DNA of 64,000 nt from Gordionus sp. m RMFG-2023 (lineage: Eukaryota > Nematomorpha > Gordioida > Chordodea > Parachordodidae): NCBI RefSeq assembly GCF_954871325.1, contig NC_088779.1, positions 22,074,846 through 22,138,845 on the forward strand, written 5' to 3'. Shown here in pieces: positions 22,950 through 35,034 of the stretch. Each line of letters begins with the position of its first letter. Position 1 is the first letter of the stretch. The position numbers and the translations under genes were made by a program. Under the pieces are notes generated by a model. The model searched no databases. It had not been told where the DNA came from and worked only from the letters and a program-made list of their open reading frames with translations.

Positions 22950-25020
22950 AATTTTCAGTTAGGCAAAATATTCATCAGAGATAAAAGCGCTTAAGGCCCG
23001 ACAAAATGAATAGCCTTAAAAATACGAAAAAATTTCCAAGCATCCAAGATTTTAATAATTTAAAAAGATTTTCTCAAGCCCATTTCAATCCCTAATAATT
23101 TTGAAAACCAAACAAATATTAATTTTAGAAATATTTTTTAAGCCCAGTCCAACCCATAATAATTTTGGAAAAACCTTCCCAAGCCTAGAGATATTGAATT
23201 TATAATTAATGAAGGGGAAATCTCTGATTTACCAATTAGTCTACAAGAAAAATATATTTCTTTATAAAAATATTAACATAAGACTAACATTTAACATTAA
23301 AAAATCTCAATATAGGTTCAAGCCCACAATATTTGGAAAAAATTTCCAAGTATCCAAGATCTTAATAATTTCAAAAAAATTTCTCAAGTCCAGCTCAATT
23401 CCTAATAATTTTGAAAACCAAGCCAATATAAATATGAGATATATTTTTTAAGCCCAGTCCAACCCATAATAATTTTGAAAAAATTTTCCCAAGTCCAGAG
23501 ATATTAAATTTATAATTAATGAAGGGGAAATCTCTTATCCAATTAGTCTACAGGTAAAAGATATTTCTTTATAAAAATATTAACATAAGACTAACATTTA
23601 ACATTAAAAAATCCCAATATAGGTTCAAGCCTGCAATATTTGGAAAAAATTTCCAAGCATTCAAGATCTTAATAATTTAAAAAGATTTTCTCAAGCCCAC
23701 CTCAATCCCTAATAATCTTGAAAACCAAGCCAATATTAATTTTGAGAAATATTTTTTAAGCCCAGTCTAACCCATAATAATTTTGAAACAAGCCCAGAGA
23801 TATTAAATTTATAATTAATGAAGGGGAAATCTCTGATTTATTAATTAGTCTACGGGTAAAATATATTTCTTTATAAAAATATTAACTTAAGACCAGGTAT
23901 CCAAACCGAAACGAATATCGGTTTGGTTCGGGTTCAGGTTCGGATAAAAATAACGATTCAAAGTTCACGTTCGGTTCGTAAAAAAATAAAATATCGGTTC
24001 GGTTCGAACCTCTAACCGGTTTGAACACTTTTGTATTCAAACCTACATTCGAATTATGTATGGAAAATATTTTTTTATTTTATCATTAATTTAAAAAACA
24101 CATGTATATAACCTTCATATTAATTGCACATTATAAATAAAATTTAATTTATAAATATAAATATAAATATATATATATATATATCATTGATTAATTTTAA
24201 TATGAACAATATTTTACTTTTTTTTTACTTAATTTTTTTTTATTAAGCCGCACAATTAATATATTTTCAAAATTCGTCTAACTCAAATTACATCTATAGT
24301 ATAAATTTAATTGTTGAAACATCTTTCTTGGGTAGCCGGCACTGCCAATATGATATCAGATTTGATGTGTCATTTATAATAATATTTTGGATTTAATTTT
24401 TCTTTAAGCATTATAATTTATAAGCTTAAAATATTTGAAAAATGTTGTAAAATGACAATATACTAAAGTTTATAAAAATTATGACCGATACTTATCAATC
24501 AAATGTGATTGATGATAATCTTTAAAATTATTCGAATATAATTGAAATCTAATAATAACTTATATATTATTTTATAAGCATAAAATCATGAGACTCGAAC
24601 GGGTTCAGAGGCATTTTAGCGGTTCGGTTCAGGTTCGGCTGGATTTTTTTAGCGGTTTAGGTTCGGTTCAGGTTCGATAAAAGATACATGTTTTTAGCGG
24701 TTTAACGGTTCGGTTCAATTTCGGTTTGGATCCCTGCTTAAGACTAACATTTAACATTAAATCCCAATATAGGTTCAAGCCTACAATATTTGGAAAAAAA
24801 TTTCCAAGCATCCAAGATTTTAAAAATTTAAAAAGATTTTCTCAAGCACATTTCTATCCCTAATAATTTTTGAAAACCAAGGCAATATTAATTTTGAGAA
24901 ATATTTTTTAAGCCCAGTCCAACCCATAATAATTTTGAAAAAATTTCCCAAGCCTAGAGATATTAAATTTAAATGAATGAGAAATCTCTGATTTACCAAT
25001 TAATCTATGAGTAAACTCCT
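22950..25020 (-). repeat. Helitron internal ~300-bp repeats, minus array
   Basis: Three to four tandem units of about 300 bp, each with 'gttcaagcccacaatattt', 'atccaagatcttaataatt', 'aagcccagtccaacccataa', 'gaaggggaaatctctgattt' and 'ataagactaacatttaac'. The array is interrupted by a hAT MITE at 23894-24736. It is mirrored in inverted orientation at 25700-26440 in the plus Helitron. Confidence 0.85.
23894..24736. mobile_element. hAT-type MITE/non-autonomous element with ACCGAA-rich ends
   Basis: 843 bp with 18-bp terminal inverted repeats (CAGGTATCCAAACCGAAA, one mismatch) and an exact 8-bp duplication CTTAAGAC (23886-23893 and 24737-24744). The target is confirmed by intact sister repeat units reading 'ttaacataagactaac'. 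Both ends carry clusters of 'ggttcggttcggg'-type words, which recur as relics near 35480-35645. The interior is AT-rich with a short TA microsatellite near 24165. No transposase. Confidence 0.9.
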
Positions 25021-25179
25021 AGTTGAATTTCTATATAAAATATTAAAAATTTGTAATATTTAGTAAATAATGTATTACTTTGACAATTGGTTTTAATATG
25101 GCCTCCTACAGTTGCATAGAAAACTTAAGTTATAGAATCATCTGTTTGTATAAAATAAATAAATAAAATCAACAAATAA

Positions 25180-25320
25180 AAATACGTACCGATGACATGA
25201 CGTAACGATGACATGACGTAGCGATGACATGACGTAGCGATGACATGACGTAGCGATGACATGACGATAGCTCGATGACATGACGTAGCCATGACATGAC
25301 GTCACGATGACGTAGTGAGG
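25180..25320. repeat. 16-bp minisatellite at the Helitron 5' end
   Basis: Seven or so copies of a 16-bp unit CGATGACATGACGTAG, some with TGACGTCA. They lie just inside the minus Helitron's 5' terminus. A shorter, decayed version is at 9035-9095 in the plus copy. TGACGTCA is the CRE/bZIP consensus; whether anything binds here is unknown. Confidence 0.85.
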
Positions 25321-25699
25321 ACATCGGAAAATTATAATATAGATTGATTGGGATTTTTAATGTTAAATGTTAGTCTTATGTTAATATACATTAAATATAT
25401 CTATTTACAAAATATTACAAATTATTAATATTTTATATAGAAATTCAATTTAACAGATGATCCTATAACTTAAGGTTTCTATGCAACTGTAGGAGGCCAT
25501 ATTAAAACCAATTGTCAAAGTAATACATTATTTACTAAATAGTAGTTATCTCCAATAATAGAGGTAATATTTTTAATTTCTTATAATAATATTAGGGCAG
25601 ACGTTATTTTGTCATGATTCTCTAATAGGTGGTTTGCCCAGGCTTCCTCAGTTTCCCTAATTACGAATTCACATGTTTTTTTTGCATATATAACTAGGA

Positions 25700-26440
25700 G
25701 TTAACTCATAGATTAATTGGTATATCAAAGATTTCTCATTCATTTATTATAAATTTAATATCTCTGGGCTTGGGAAATCTTTTTCAAAATTATTATGGGT
25801 TGGACTTGGGCTTAAAAAAAATTTCTCAAAATTAATATTGGTTTGGTTTTCGATTGAGGTGGGCTTAAGAAATTCTTTTTAAATTATTAAGATCTTGGAT
25901 GCTTGGAAATTTTTTCCAAATTTTGTAGGCTTGAACCTATATTGGGATTTTTTAATGTTAAATGTTAGTCTTATGTTAATATTTTTATAAAGAAATATAT
26001 TTTACCTGTAGACTAATTGGTAAATCAGGGATTTCCCCTTCATTAATTATAAATTTAACATCTCTGAGGTGGGCTTGAGAAATTCTTTTTAAATTATTAA
26101 GATCTTGGATACTTAGAAATTTTTTCCAAATATTGTAGGCTTGAACCTATATTGTGATTTTTTAATGTTAAATGTTAGTCTTATGTTAATATTTTTATAA
26201 AGAAATATATTTTACCTGTAGACTAATTGGTAAATCAGTGATTTCCCCTTCATTAATGATAAATTAATATCTCTGGGCTTGGGAAAATTTTTTCGAAATT
26301 ATTATGGGTTGGACTGGGCTTAAAAAATATATCTCATATTTATATTGGCTTGGTTTTCAAAAATATTAGGAATTGAGCTTAGCTTAAGAAATTTTTTTAA
26401 AATTATTAATATCTTGGATGCTTGGAAATTTTTTCCAAAA
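25700..26440 (+). repeat. Helitron internal ~300-bp repeats, plus array
   Basis: About two and a half units of the same ~300-bp repeat as 22950-25020 but in the opposite orientation, belonging to the outer Helitron. Together the two arrays form a large imperfect inverted repeat centred near 25.3 kb. Confidence 0.85.
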
Positions 26441-27119
26441 CAACCATTGTGGTATATCGTGAGGTTATATCCGATTAATCCCGGTTTATACGAATAAGAG
26501 CGAACATTACTTAGTATGATATTATTTTATAATTTAAACAATTTTATATTTTTTAAGCATCCTACGTATTTTTAAAGATATCCATTTTGTCGGCCGCACA
26601 ATATGCCCTTTTATCTCTGATGAATATTTTGTCTAACTGAAAATTATACAAAGTACATTTTTAATATTTAACTAAATTAATATAACAATTTTTAAGGATC
26701 CTACTTTTTTAAAAGCTTACCAATTTGTCGGATCCACCATTGCTCTATTATTTTGTATAATGCTCAAAAAAATATACATTATTTTTTTTATTAATAATTT
26801 TATATCTATTCTAAAAAATCAAAATATGTTACAATATTTATTTTTATTCAATTAAAATTATATATTTATTCTTAAGGTTCCTACCTTTTTTAACAATATT
26901 CCTTTTTATTCTTTCAATAAAAAATACTAAACAGGGTTTTTTATTTTTAGGATTTTATATTTATTCCAAAAAAAATACATATTACGGTATTTATATATTA
27001 TTTAAATTATTCTATACTTATTCACAAGGATCCTATTTTTTTTAAGTTTGCCATTTGGTCTCTCCGAATGGTATTTTACTTTATTCCTACCTTATAAAAT
27101 TAACTAGAGAATTATTTAT

Positions 27120-27225
27120 AATTATATGCTTCCTAATACTGTGAGCTTGGACCTGGCATGACATCTATCGTAAATAAATGAATAAAAATCTCATTCCCCG
27201 TCATTTTTGACGTGCTTTTTACTAG
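27120..27225 (+). repeat. Helitron 3' terminus (plus copy)
   Basis: Inverted partner of 14299-14400, ending in hairpin, a T-rich spacer and CTAG. The next base is host T, and the satellite unit resumes at 27226. Confidence 0.85.
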
Positions 27226-27850
27226 TTTTAATAATTAACCAATTTTTTTAAAAACTAATATAACATTTTATGAATTATTTTGAAGAGATAAACATGTTTA
27301 TATATATATTTTTAATTAATGCATGGGGATTTATATCTAGTCAAAAAAAATTTTATTTGGATATTATTATAATTTGTCAATTTTTTTTCATAACTATTAT
27401 TTATGTTTTCTTAATTATCTTGAAGAGCTAAACATAATACTATATTTTTTATTAAATTAATGCAGATTCATAATGTAGTCAAAAAAGTTTTTTTGGTCAA
27501 TTTACTAAATTTCTGAAAAAAAAAATTATTTTATGAATCATCTTGATCTCGAAAAGCTAAACATTCTGTATTTTTTTCAAATTAGCACATAAATTAGTAT
27601 GAGATTCCTAGTTTAGACATAAAAAAAAATTGATATTTTTTGAATCATTTTGAATAGCTAAACATGATTCTAATTATTTTTTAAAAATATCACATAAATA
27701 GAAAGGAATCATGCTTTAATAAGTTTTTCTAAAAATAAAAATTTTCCAAATTATCTTGAAGAGCTAAATGTGATATATATATTTTATATAAAAATTAGCA
27801 CAGAATATGAAGATTCTATTTTAGTCATGCCTATATATGCTTGATTCGTT
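27226..27850. repeat. Degenerate satellite array, right half
   Basis: Continuation of the ~110-140 bp degenerate units found at 8400-9011, with the same words ('taattaaccaatttttt', 'cttgaagagctaaac', 'attagcaca'). It fades out about 160 bp before the FOXRED1 stop codon. Confidence 0.7.
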
Positions 27851-28011
27851 TTTATAATCAACTTACTAATTGCTTTTATAATTATGTATCTTCAAATATT
27901 GGTTATTCTTAATAATTCTTTAAATAAAATTATTTTTATATGATTTGCATTTATAAAAAACTCCATTTTATACAATTATATATATATATATATATTAGTT
28001 TAAAAAGTATT

Positions 28012-29565
28012 CTAAATAATATGTTTATCGAATACTAATTCTTTCTGTGAAAACCGCTCGAACTTAAAACAATTTAAATCGAGAGTAACATAATCATCAT
28101 GAAATATATGCTCAGCAATAGCTCTTCCAGCAGCTGGACTATGTTGTAAACCATGTCCACTAAATCCATTGATCATATAAACATTTGTATGATATGGGTG
28201 AGGACCTATTATGGCATTTTGATCGACAAAATTATAATCATAAAAGCCACACCAGTATTTGACTACTTTAAGATTTTTAAAACAAGGTATTCTTTGTGTT
28301 AATATTGGTCTAATGTTAGTTTCGAAATAAGTTCCAGCATCATTTGTTATCTCTGAAAATTCTTCTGATTGTGGTGAAAGCAAGACTAAATAATTCCCAT
28401 GTAAATCGTGTCTTCTAAGTGCTAAACCAGATTTATCTATTAAAAATGGGCAATCAAGTATAGGCCCTTCAGGACAATTAATAACATATACATAACGTTG
28501 CCTGGGTTCAACAGGAAGTGGGATTTCTCTTCCAATCTCACCGGACCCAATGTCTAACATTTGAGCAACATCAGCCGCATTAATGCCAGAAGCATTTATC
28601 AATTTAGAAAATAGAATTTTCTTACGTTGGATGGTTCCATCTCCCCATTTAACATTTAATATAGCTTTATTAGGCCTCTTAAATTCAAGGAGTTGATGAG
28701 TTATAGGATCATAGTAAGTACCTAATGTTTTGCTTTCAAATCCAAGTAACTGGCCATGAATATGTTTAACACCATGAAAAACACCATATGTTTTAAAATT
28801 CATCATTAATTCCCATGCATCAAACCAGCCTTCATTATATAGCCCATAAGAAGCAAGCTCTATCCCTTCAATATTTAGCCATGGAAATTTGAGCTTAAGA
28901 TTAGCTGGGGATAAAAGTTTGGTATGACATCCATATTCTCGTTGCATCAAATAATTTGAATGAAGTTGGTCTACTCCTTCACTAGAAGCTAGCATCAAGT
29001 ATCCTTGAGGATTATAACTGATTTTTGGAGGTTCAATGTTTGATAATGGTAACCTAAAATAAGATGCATAATTCCTGATAAAATGAGCTCCAAAAAGTGA
29101 CATTTTAATATTTTCTTCCAATGAATATTGTTGCCGTATACCACCCATTGATAATAAAGAGGTTGAAGAGCTATAATCTATATCTTTTTCTACAATGACT
29201 ACACTAATATCCTGTCTTGCAAAGTATTTAAGCCAATATGATGCTGACAAACCCATGACTCCACTTCCAATAATGAGTATATCTGTCTCAAATGGGAATT
29301 CATAATCATTTTTATAAATATGAGGAAGAACTGTATCGTGTGAAATTATTTTATTATTTTGAGCAGTAATAATATTATGTATTGATTTAATTAAAGATTT
29401 AAAACCATCAGCTTCATATTTTAAAGCACGTTTAATCTTAACCATTGGTTCATCATCAGGTGGATATTCACTATAATTTTTTTTAAACAATAAATTTGTG
29501 ATGCAATATAATTTTTTCTTAAATGAGTTCCTGTATAAGGAACTTTTATTATTAATACCAAGCAT
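28012..29565 (-). CDS. FOXRED1: FOXRED1-like mitochondrial FAD-dependent oxidoreductase
   Basis: A single-exon gene of 517 codons, close to the length of animal FOXRED1. Family knowledge: FOXRED1 is a DAO-superfamily flavoprotein in the mitochondrial matrix needed for assembly of respiratory complex I. The sequence shows a basic, Ser/Tyr-containing N-terminus (about residues 1-35) suited to a mitochondrial targeting peptide. An FAD-binding Rossmann motif GSGVMG lies near residues 100-105, with the acidic end of beta-2 at IVEKD. The FOXRED1-typical blocks SMGGIRQQYSL, KFPWLNIEGIELASYGL, EGWFDAWELM, PVEPRQRYVYV, KYWCGFYDYN and GFSGHGLQHSPAAGRA follow. The ATG at 29565 is the first in frame, and the upstream DNA is AT-rich. 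The gene has no break. It is noticeably less AT-rich than its surroundings and lies 0.8 kb downstream of the Helitron nest. Confidence 0.93.
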   Translation of the reverse strand: MLGINNKSSLYRNSFKKKLYCITNLLFKKNYSEYPPDDEPMVKIKRALKYEADGFKSLIKSIHNIITAQNNKIISHDTVLPHIYKNDYEFPFETDILIIGSGVMGLSASYWLKYFARQDISVVIVEKDIDYSSSTSLLSMGGIRQQYSLEENIKMSLFGAHFIRNYASYFRLPLSNIEPPKISYNPQGYLMLASSEGVDQLHSNYLMQREYGCHTKLLSPANLKLKFPWLNIEGIELASYGLYNEGWFDAWELMMNFKTYGVFHGVKHIHGQLLGFESKTLGTYYDPITHQLLEFKRPNKAILNVKWGDGTIQRKKILFSKLINASGINAADVAQMLDIGSGEIGREIPLPVEPRQRYVYVINCPEGPILDCPFLIDKSGLALRRHDLHGNYLVLLSPQSEEFSEITNDAGTYFETNIRPILTQRIPCFKNLKVVKYWCGFYDYNFVDQNAIIGPHPYHTNVYMINGFSGHGLQHSPAAGRAIAEHIFHDDYVTLDLNCFKFERFSQKELVFDKHII

Positions 29566-30075
29566 TCAATTCAAAAAAAATGCATCTTTTCAAATTTATT
29601 TGAAAATAGACGAAAATTTGAGTGACATTTAATCACTAACAGCATGTAAACATATGTTATTTTGTATTAATATAATTTATTTGTAATCTATATCAAAAGA
29701 TAAAATTAAGGCTATAATTTGGAACATAATTAAATATAAAATTAAAATTGACCTGAAGAATTTATCCCAATTTATTTCATTTCAATTATTTGAAAATTTA
29801 CGCCTACAGATTATATTATAAATATTAATAATAAATTACTATTTCTTAATTAAAATTTTAAAAATTAAATTTAAGAAAGAAATAAAATCTATACCTTATA
29901 ATAATCAAATTATTATAATAAAATAATTAAAATCTTTTTTTAAATTAACATTTTCAATTTTTCTATTCATTTAAATATCCTCGCAACTGTTAGTTAAATT
30001 TTTACAATTTATATTTTATTAAGATAAACTTTATTTTATTATTCAAATTAACATTAATTCTTTTAATGTATAATA

Positions 30076-30106
<31 letters not shown>

Positions 30107-32190
30107 CTTATTTTTACAATATAATAATGTGTATAATATACTTGAATTTTGGTTCAGAAAATTATATGCAACATTTAAATAAATTTTAATTTAATAGAAG
30201 ATATAATCTAGAATCCCTGCTATAAAATATCAAAGATGTTAAAAAGTTTGTTAATTAATAGTAAGTAAAATATTTAAACTTAAACCCTTGTAACATACAC
30301 TATTTTCAAAGCTAAATATCTTTTAAAGAAAGTTAATTAATAGTAAGTAAAAGATTTAAACTTAAACCCTTGAAACATACACTATTTTCAAAGCTAAATA
30401 TCTTTATTCAATTTATATAAAAAAATTGGTTGCAAAAAAATGAATCCCATAAAACAAATTAATTATATCAAAAAATTAATTTACATAATCCAGAAAAATT
30501 ATTTTCATAAAAAAATTAATGATAATCTATTATCATATATAAAATAATTACATATTCTTTAAATATAAAAATAATGACGATCTTTTATCAATAAAAACAA
30601 AACTCAAAACGAAAAAATATATCTTGTTTTGTTAATCGAAGAAAAAACGTTCCCATAATTTATATCATAAAACACATAAATGATTTTTTTAACAAAATAA
30701 AATAAAAATGATTTTTTTGATTGACATTTTAATTATTAAATTAAATATCAACAATAACTATTACAAACTAGACACCTGCCCATCTATTAAATATAATAAT
30801 CGAATCAATTATATAATGAAAATTATAATTACGCAAAACAAAGACTATTATAATTAAAATTTATAATTAATATACAGTATTTATAATAAAGAATTTATAA
30901 ATAAAGATTTTAAACATAAATTGGATAATTTAATAATTTTTACCTAATATGTTTTATATATTATAAACATGACATGAATGTATAACAAATATTTTCTCAC
31001 CTCTTAATTTTTTTTTAATTTTCTTAATATTTTATATTCATTTATTTGTATTCCAGGCAAAGAAAGAAAGAATATGAAGTGTATCTCTGACTGTAGCTTT
31101 GATACTTTTGGAATATTAAAAATGAAAGGAAAAAGAAATATATATCTGAAAATAATGAACAAAAAATGACTTATTTCTCGGAAAATTTTCGAAATTAATT
31201 ATGGTTTAAAAATTTTATAATTGGCATATTGACATTAATTAGATTCGAATAAAATATTCATTATCAAGATAAGATCAAGCCTTATAAAACATATTTTATT
31301 ACTATGATAATTAATTTTGAGATAAAAAAATCGAATATTCTAATAAATATGATGGGCGAATTAACAATGATATTAATTCTATGGATATTACAAATTATAT
31401 ATGTATGATTAAAGAAAAAGATCCTATTGAAAAGTAAAGACCGGAGAAACATCTCTCATCATTATTGAAATTAATTGCCCCTGGGAATGGGTACGAAACA
31501 GCTGCTTCTTAAAATTTGAAAAGGGGTACTTTAAAAAATTTTTTTAGAAAATATTGTACACTTATGATAATGTAGGGTACTTTTTATTTTTTTTCAGAAA
31601 TTTTTATAAAATATTATCAAATTTTATATACAAAAAATTGAAGAAGAAAATAATAAAACAAAATGGATTAAATTCAAAGCTATATTCTAATCTTTTATCT
31701 TATAATATTATAAATATCATGAAAAATATGGTTATAAGAAATTTCAAGAATATTTTGAATCTAACATATGCTTTTTAATTCAGTTTATGGAAAATATAAT
31801 ATTTTAAAATCAGAGGCAAATAGCTGCAACGCCAAAGCCTATAGGATTAATAAATATATTGAACGGGTTGTTATATTTTATATATTTTAAAAGGTTATAA
31901 TATTCAACGTTATTTGGATTATACATTTGTCATACAATAATGTAACGTATTTATAAAATGTCAGTTAAATTGAATACTTATAGAATTTAAATTGAATAAT
32001 TAGAGAATAGTATATATATAAATATATACAAGAATTAAAAATAAAAAACTATTGACCATATATTTTATGAAGTTTCTTAAAAATATAAAATTGGCGATAA
32101 AATAAAAAAAAACGTGGTCTTCTGTCAAGTTAAATATTAAATAAAATTGTATATTTACTTTTTTTTTAAAAAAAATAATATATATTTTTA
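29566..32190. other. 2.6-kb AT desert between FOXRED1 and a retroelement fossil
   Basis: Extremely AT-rich, with no gene found on either strand. It contains a (TA)n microsatellite at about 30078-30110 and a tandem duplication at 30247-30415. The upstream side (29566-29700) presumably holds the FOXRED1 promoter, but no specific element is evident. Confidence 0.5.
30247..30415. repeat. ~83-bp tandem duplication
   Basis: Two nearly identical consecutive copies containing 'gttaattaatagtaagtaaa', 'tttaaacttaaacccttg' and 'catacactattttcaaagc'. Only a few positions differ, so the duplication is recent. Confidence 0.85.
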
Positions 32191-32196
32191 GAAATT

Positions 32197-34870
32197 ATGG
32201 GTGATATTGCAAAAAGTACATTAAACGAATTTCATAAAGAGGAAACTTCTTTAGATGATTATTTGGAATATATTAAATATATTTTGAATATAAAGAATAT
32301 TCCTCAAACCGACGGAACTTTGAATAAATTATTCATAGCATATGAAGGAATAAATATAATAACAGATATAAAAAAATTACTATTTTCAAGGAAAATTGAT
32401 GATGTGGTATGGGAAGATTTATATAAAATCGCAAAACAACTTTTTAAAGACGAAAGAAATATCTTGGCATCAAGAATTGATTTTATTGGAGTAAGTCGCG
32501 AACCAACAGAATCAGTATTGAGTTATTTAAAAAATATAAAGGAACTAGCTAGTAAGTGTTAATTTTTGAAGATAATATAGAACTACGAATTTGTGATCGA
32601 TTAAGCTGGATTAAAGATGTCGCAACTGGATAAAGAACTACGTTTAAGATACCCAGACACTAAAGACGAAGAGCAAGCGTTAAGCTTAAACAAGTTTACA
32701 GAAATGGCTTTAAGAACTAAATAATATAAAATTAGCTTATAAAATCAAAGATACTATTAAACATAATGATAATAATAAACGATTAAATCAAAATGATAAT
32801 AATAATCAACAGTATAATCGGCAGTATCAAAATGATAATAAAACATGCGTAAAAAAACCAGTTCAAAGTTATAATAACTACCACACAAATAATAATAATG
32901 CAAGAAAACCGTGCTATTTCTATAATCGTTTTCATGCTATTCGGAAGTCCCGCATACGGAAAAAAGTGCAGTAAATGTATTAAATTAAACCACTTTGCCG
33001 TTTATTGTAAAACTGGAGGAAATGTTTATGGTACAAATTACAATTATAACGACGAAGATTCAGATTTCTCACAAATATGGACAGCACCCAACAATTATGG
33101 TATTATTAAATAACCATGAAATTAAGATGAAATATGATACAGGTTCACATCATTAATGCAACAATATGGAATAATATTGGGAGGCAAAAACTGAGAATGA
33201 TTAGAGCTCCAACTACATATAAACAATAATTAAAAATTATGGGAGAAGCTTATGTAAAAGTTCAATTATGATAAAATAAAATGGCTTTATTAGTTACAAA
33301 AACAAATGATGCAGCTCTATTTAGATGTCCATGGACTATAGAATTTGATCTATCGTTACCAACAAAGGTAAAAGTCAATATGATCAGCAATAAATATAAT
33401 AATAATAATAACGGAAACGTGAATATTGAAAAACTATATAATTTGCTACTGTGTTTGATATTAAATTGTGATTAATATAAAATACCAGTAAAACTACAAT
33501 TAGAAGAAAATACAAAACATAGCTCCACCAGCAAGAAGAGTACCGTTGCCTTTAGAAATAGAATTGAAAATGAACTGAAACGTTTGGAAGAAAACAACAA
33601 TAAAGAAAATAGATCTATCAACAACAAGAGTAACCTGGAGTACTCCAATGGTAGTAATCGTAAAACTTCAGGTGAACTACGATTATGTGGTGATTTCAAA
33701 GTAACATTGAATAAATTTTTACTAAAAGACTAACACATTCTACAAACGTTTTAAGAATTAATCGTAAAGATCGCTAAAGGAAATAAGTATACAACATTAG
33801 ATCTAAAAGGCGCATATCTACAAATGAGTATTGACAAAGAGTCCAAGAATTATTAACTATGGTAACACCAAATGGATACTACCGCTATTTACGATTACAT
33901 TTTTGTATAGCTATAGAAACGATAATATTTCAATGATATATGGACGATTTACTGGCTGACTGTAAAGATACAGTAGATTATTTAGACGATGTTATAATCA
34001 TAGGAAAAAATGATACACAGCATGTAGAAAATATAAAACAAGTCCTCAAAAAATTACAAAATGCGGGATTAAAATTCAAAATAAATTTTATGAAAGAAAA
34101 AGTATCATATTTATTATACATAATAGATGAAAATGGAATACATCCAGATAAAAGTAAAATAATACAAAAATCTGCAACTCAATGATAGACATGATATAAA
34201 ATCATTTTTAGACTTACATAGAATTATAGCCGAATATAATAAAACTAGAAAAAAATGTTAAATGGAATTGAACTAAAAATTATGTTACATTACTTGAAAG
34301 AGCAAAAGGAATAGTAACAGAAAAAAATAATATACCGTTTTATAAACCGGACCTCGGGTTAATATTAACAGGTGCATCCAGCCAAGGATTTGGAGCTGTA
34401 CTCCTGCAAAAATATAATAACGGAGACGAATTTCCAATAGCGTACATCTCAAGAACTTTACAAGAGGCTGAAAAGAATTATTCTACAATAGATAAAGAAG
34501 CTAAAGCAACAATAAACGGCGTAGAAAAATTTCACAACTATTTGGGTGGACGTAAGTTTATAATATGAACGAACCATAAACCTCTAATAAAGATATATGG
34601 CAATAACAGAGATTTAAGTTTATTATCAAATCAAATATTTTTACGTTGGGCCTATAAATAATCCGCATATGATTATGATATTATGTACAAGAAAGGTTCT
34701 AATATAATTCCTTATTTTGCTTATAACTCATTAGCCTTTAATTCCGATGACGTCTGGTTAGATCAATTAAGACTAAATATTGGCATAGGTTTTATTAATT
34801 GATCCTCACATCGTTCCGCCAACTTCACTGATCTTAATTGCAGATGCTTTATCGCGAAATCCAATAGAGA
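32197..34870 (+). mobile_element. Ty3-type retroelement fossil without visible LTRs
   Basis: The plus strand carries, in order, a gag-like frame (32197-32562), an Asn-rich and zinc-knuckle-like stretch (about 32750-33030), a protease-like segment (about 33110-33160), reverse transcriptase (about 33650-34190) and RNase H (about 34340-34870). This gag-pol order and the residues place it with Ty3/Metaviridae elements. It is thoroughly decayed, with many breaks (on the order of ten or more), no integrase and no detectable terminal repeats. It is therefore much older than the element at 16-23 kb. Confidence 0.75.
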
Positions 34871-35034
34871 AAAATGATGATAGACGAATATAAAGAGATC
34901 GCCAAAAAACATCTTTTTAAAACTTGGAATTTGATACAAAATTTAAATAATCAGAATATTGAAGTTCTAGATAAATAAGAATAATTCTTGGGGTGAAAAT
35001 TATAATAATTATTTGATAATATAGAGAGATTAGA

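Larger units (their letters stand above)
14299..25343 (-). mobile_element. Minus-strand Helitron of the same family, nested in the first
   Basis: On the minus strand the 5' end TCTATATTATAATTTTCCG is at 25343, and the 3' end is CTAG at 14302-14299 with a hairpin (CCGTCA/TGACGG, plus 14311-14326). Flanks are A and T as Helitrons require. Its sequence matches the plus-strand copy throughout, including the 5' minisatellite, the 'gcaactgtaggaggccat' block, the ~300-bp repeats and the terminal ~120 bp. It has been interrupted by a Ty3-type LTR element (16367-22734) and a hAT MITE (23894-24736), leaving about 3.8 kb of its own DNA. No helicase gene is present. Confidence 0.82.
9012..27225 (+). mobile_element. 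Plus-strand Helitron, non-autonomous, split by nested elements
   Basis: The 5' end is TCTATATTATAATTTTTTG at 9012, preceded by host A. The 3' end is CTAG at 27222-27225, followed by host T. A hairpin (CGTCA-TTTT-TGACG, 27199-27212) sits about 10 nt upstream of the 3' end. These are the canonical Helitron ends and A|T target. The flanking satellite reads GATA|TTTTAATAATTAACC across the junction, matching intact units nearby, so the whole interval is one insertion. Subtracting the Mutator-like foldback (9216-14138) and the opposite Helitron (14299-25343) leaves about 2.2 kb with no Rep/helicase gene. A second internal copy of the '5-prime leader' (about 25440-25540) suggests a further partial duplication. 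It is mobilisable only by an enzyme from elsewhere. Confidence 0.8.

Noticed and set aside
25180-25320. CRISPR-like array
   Set aside because: A 16-bp unit with no spacers, inside a eukaryotic Helitron; it is a minisatellite.
31554-31778. 74-codon plus-strand gene
   Set aside because: Composition (Lys, Asn, Ile, Tyr, Phe) is that of translated AT-rich noncoding DNA; no start context or homology.
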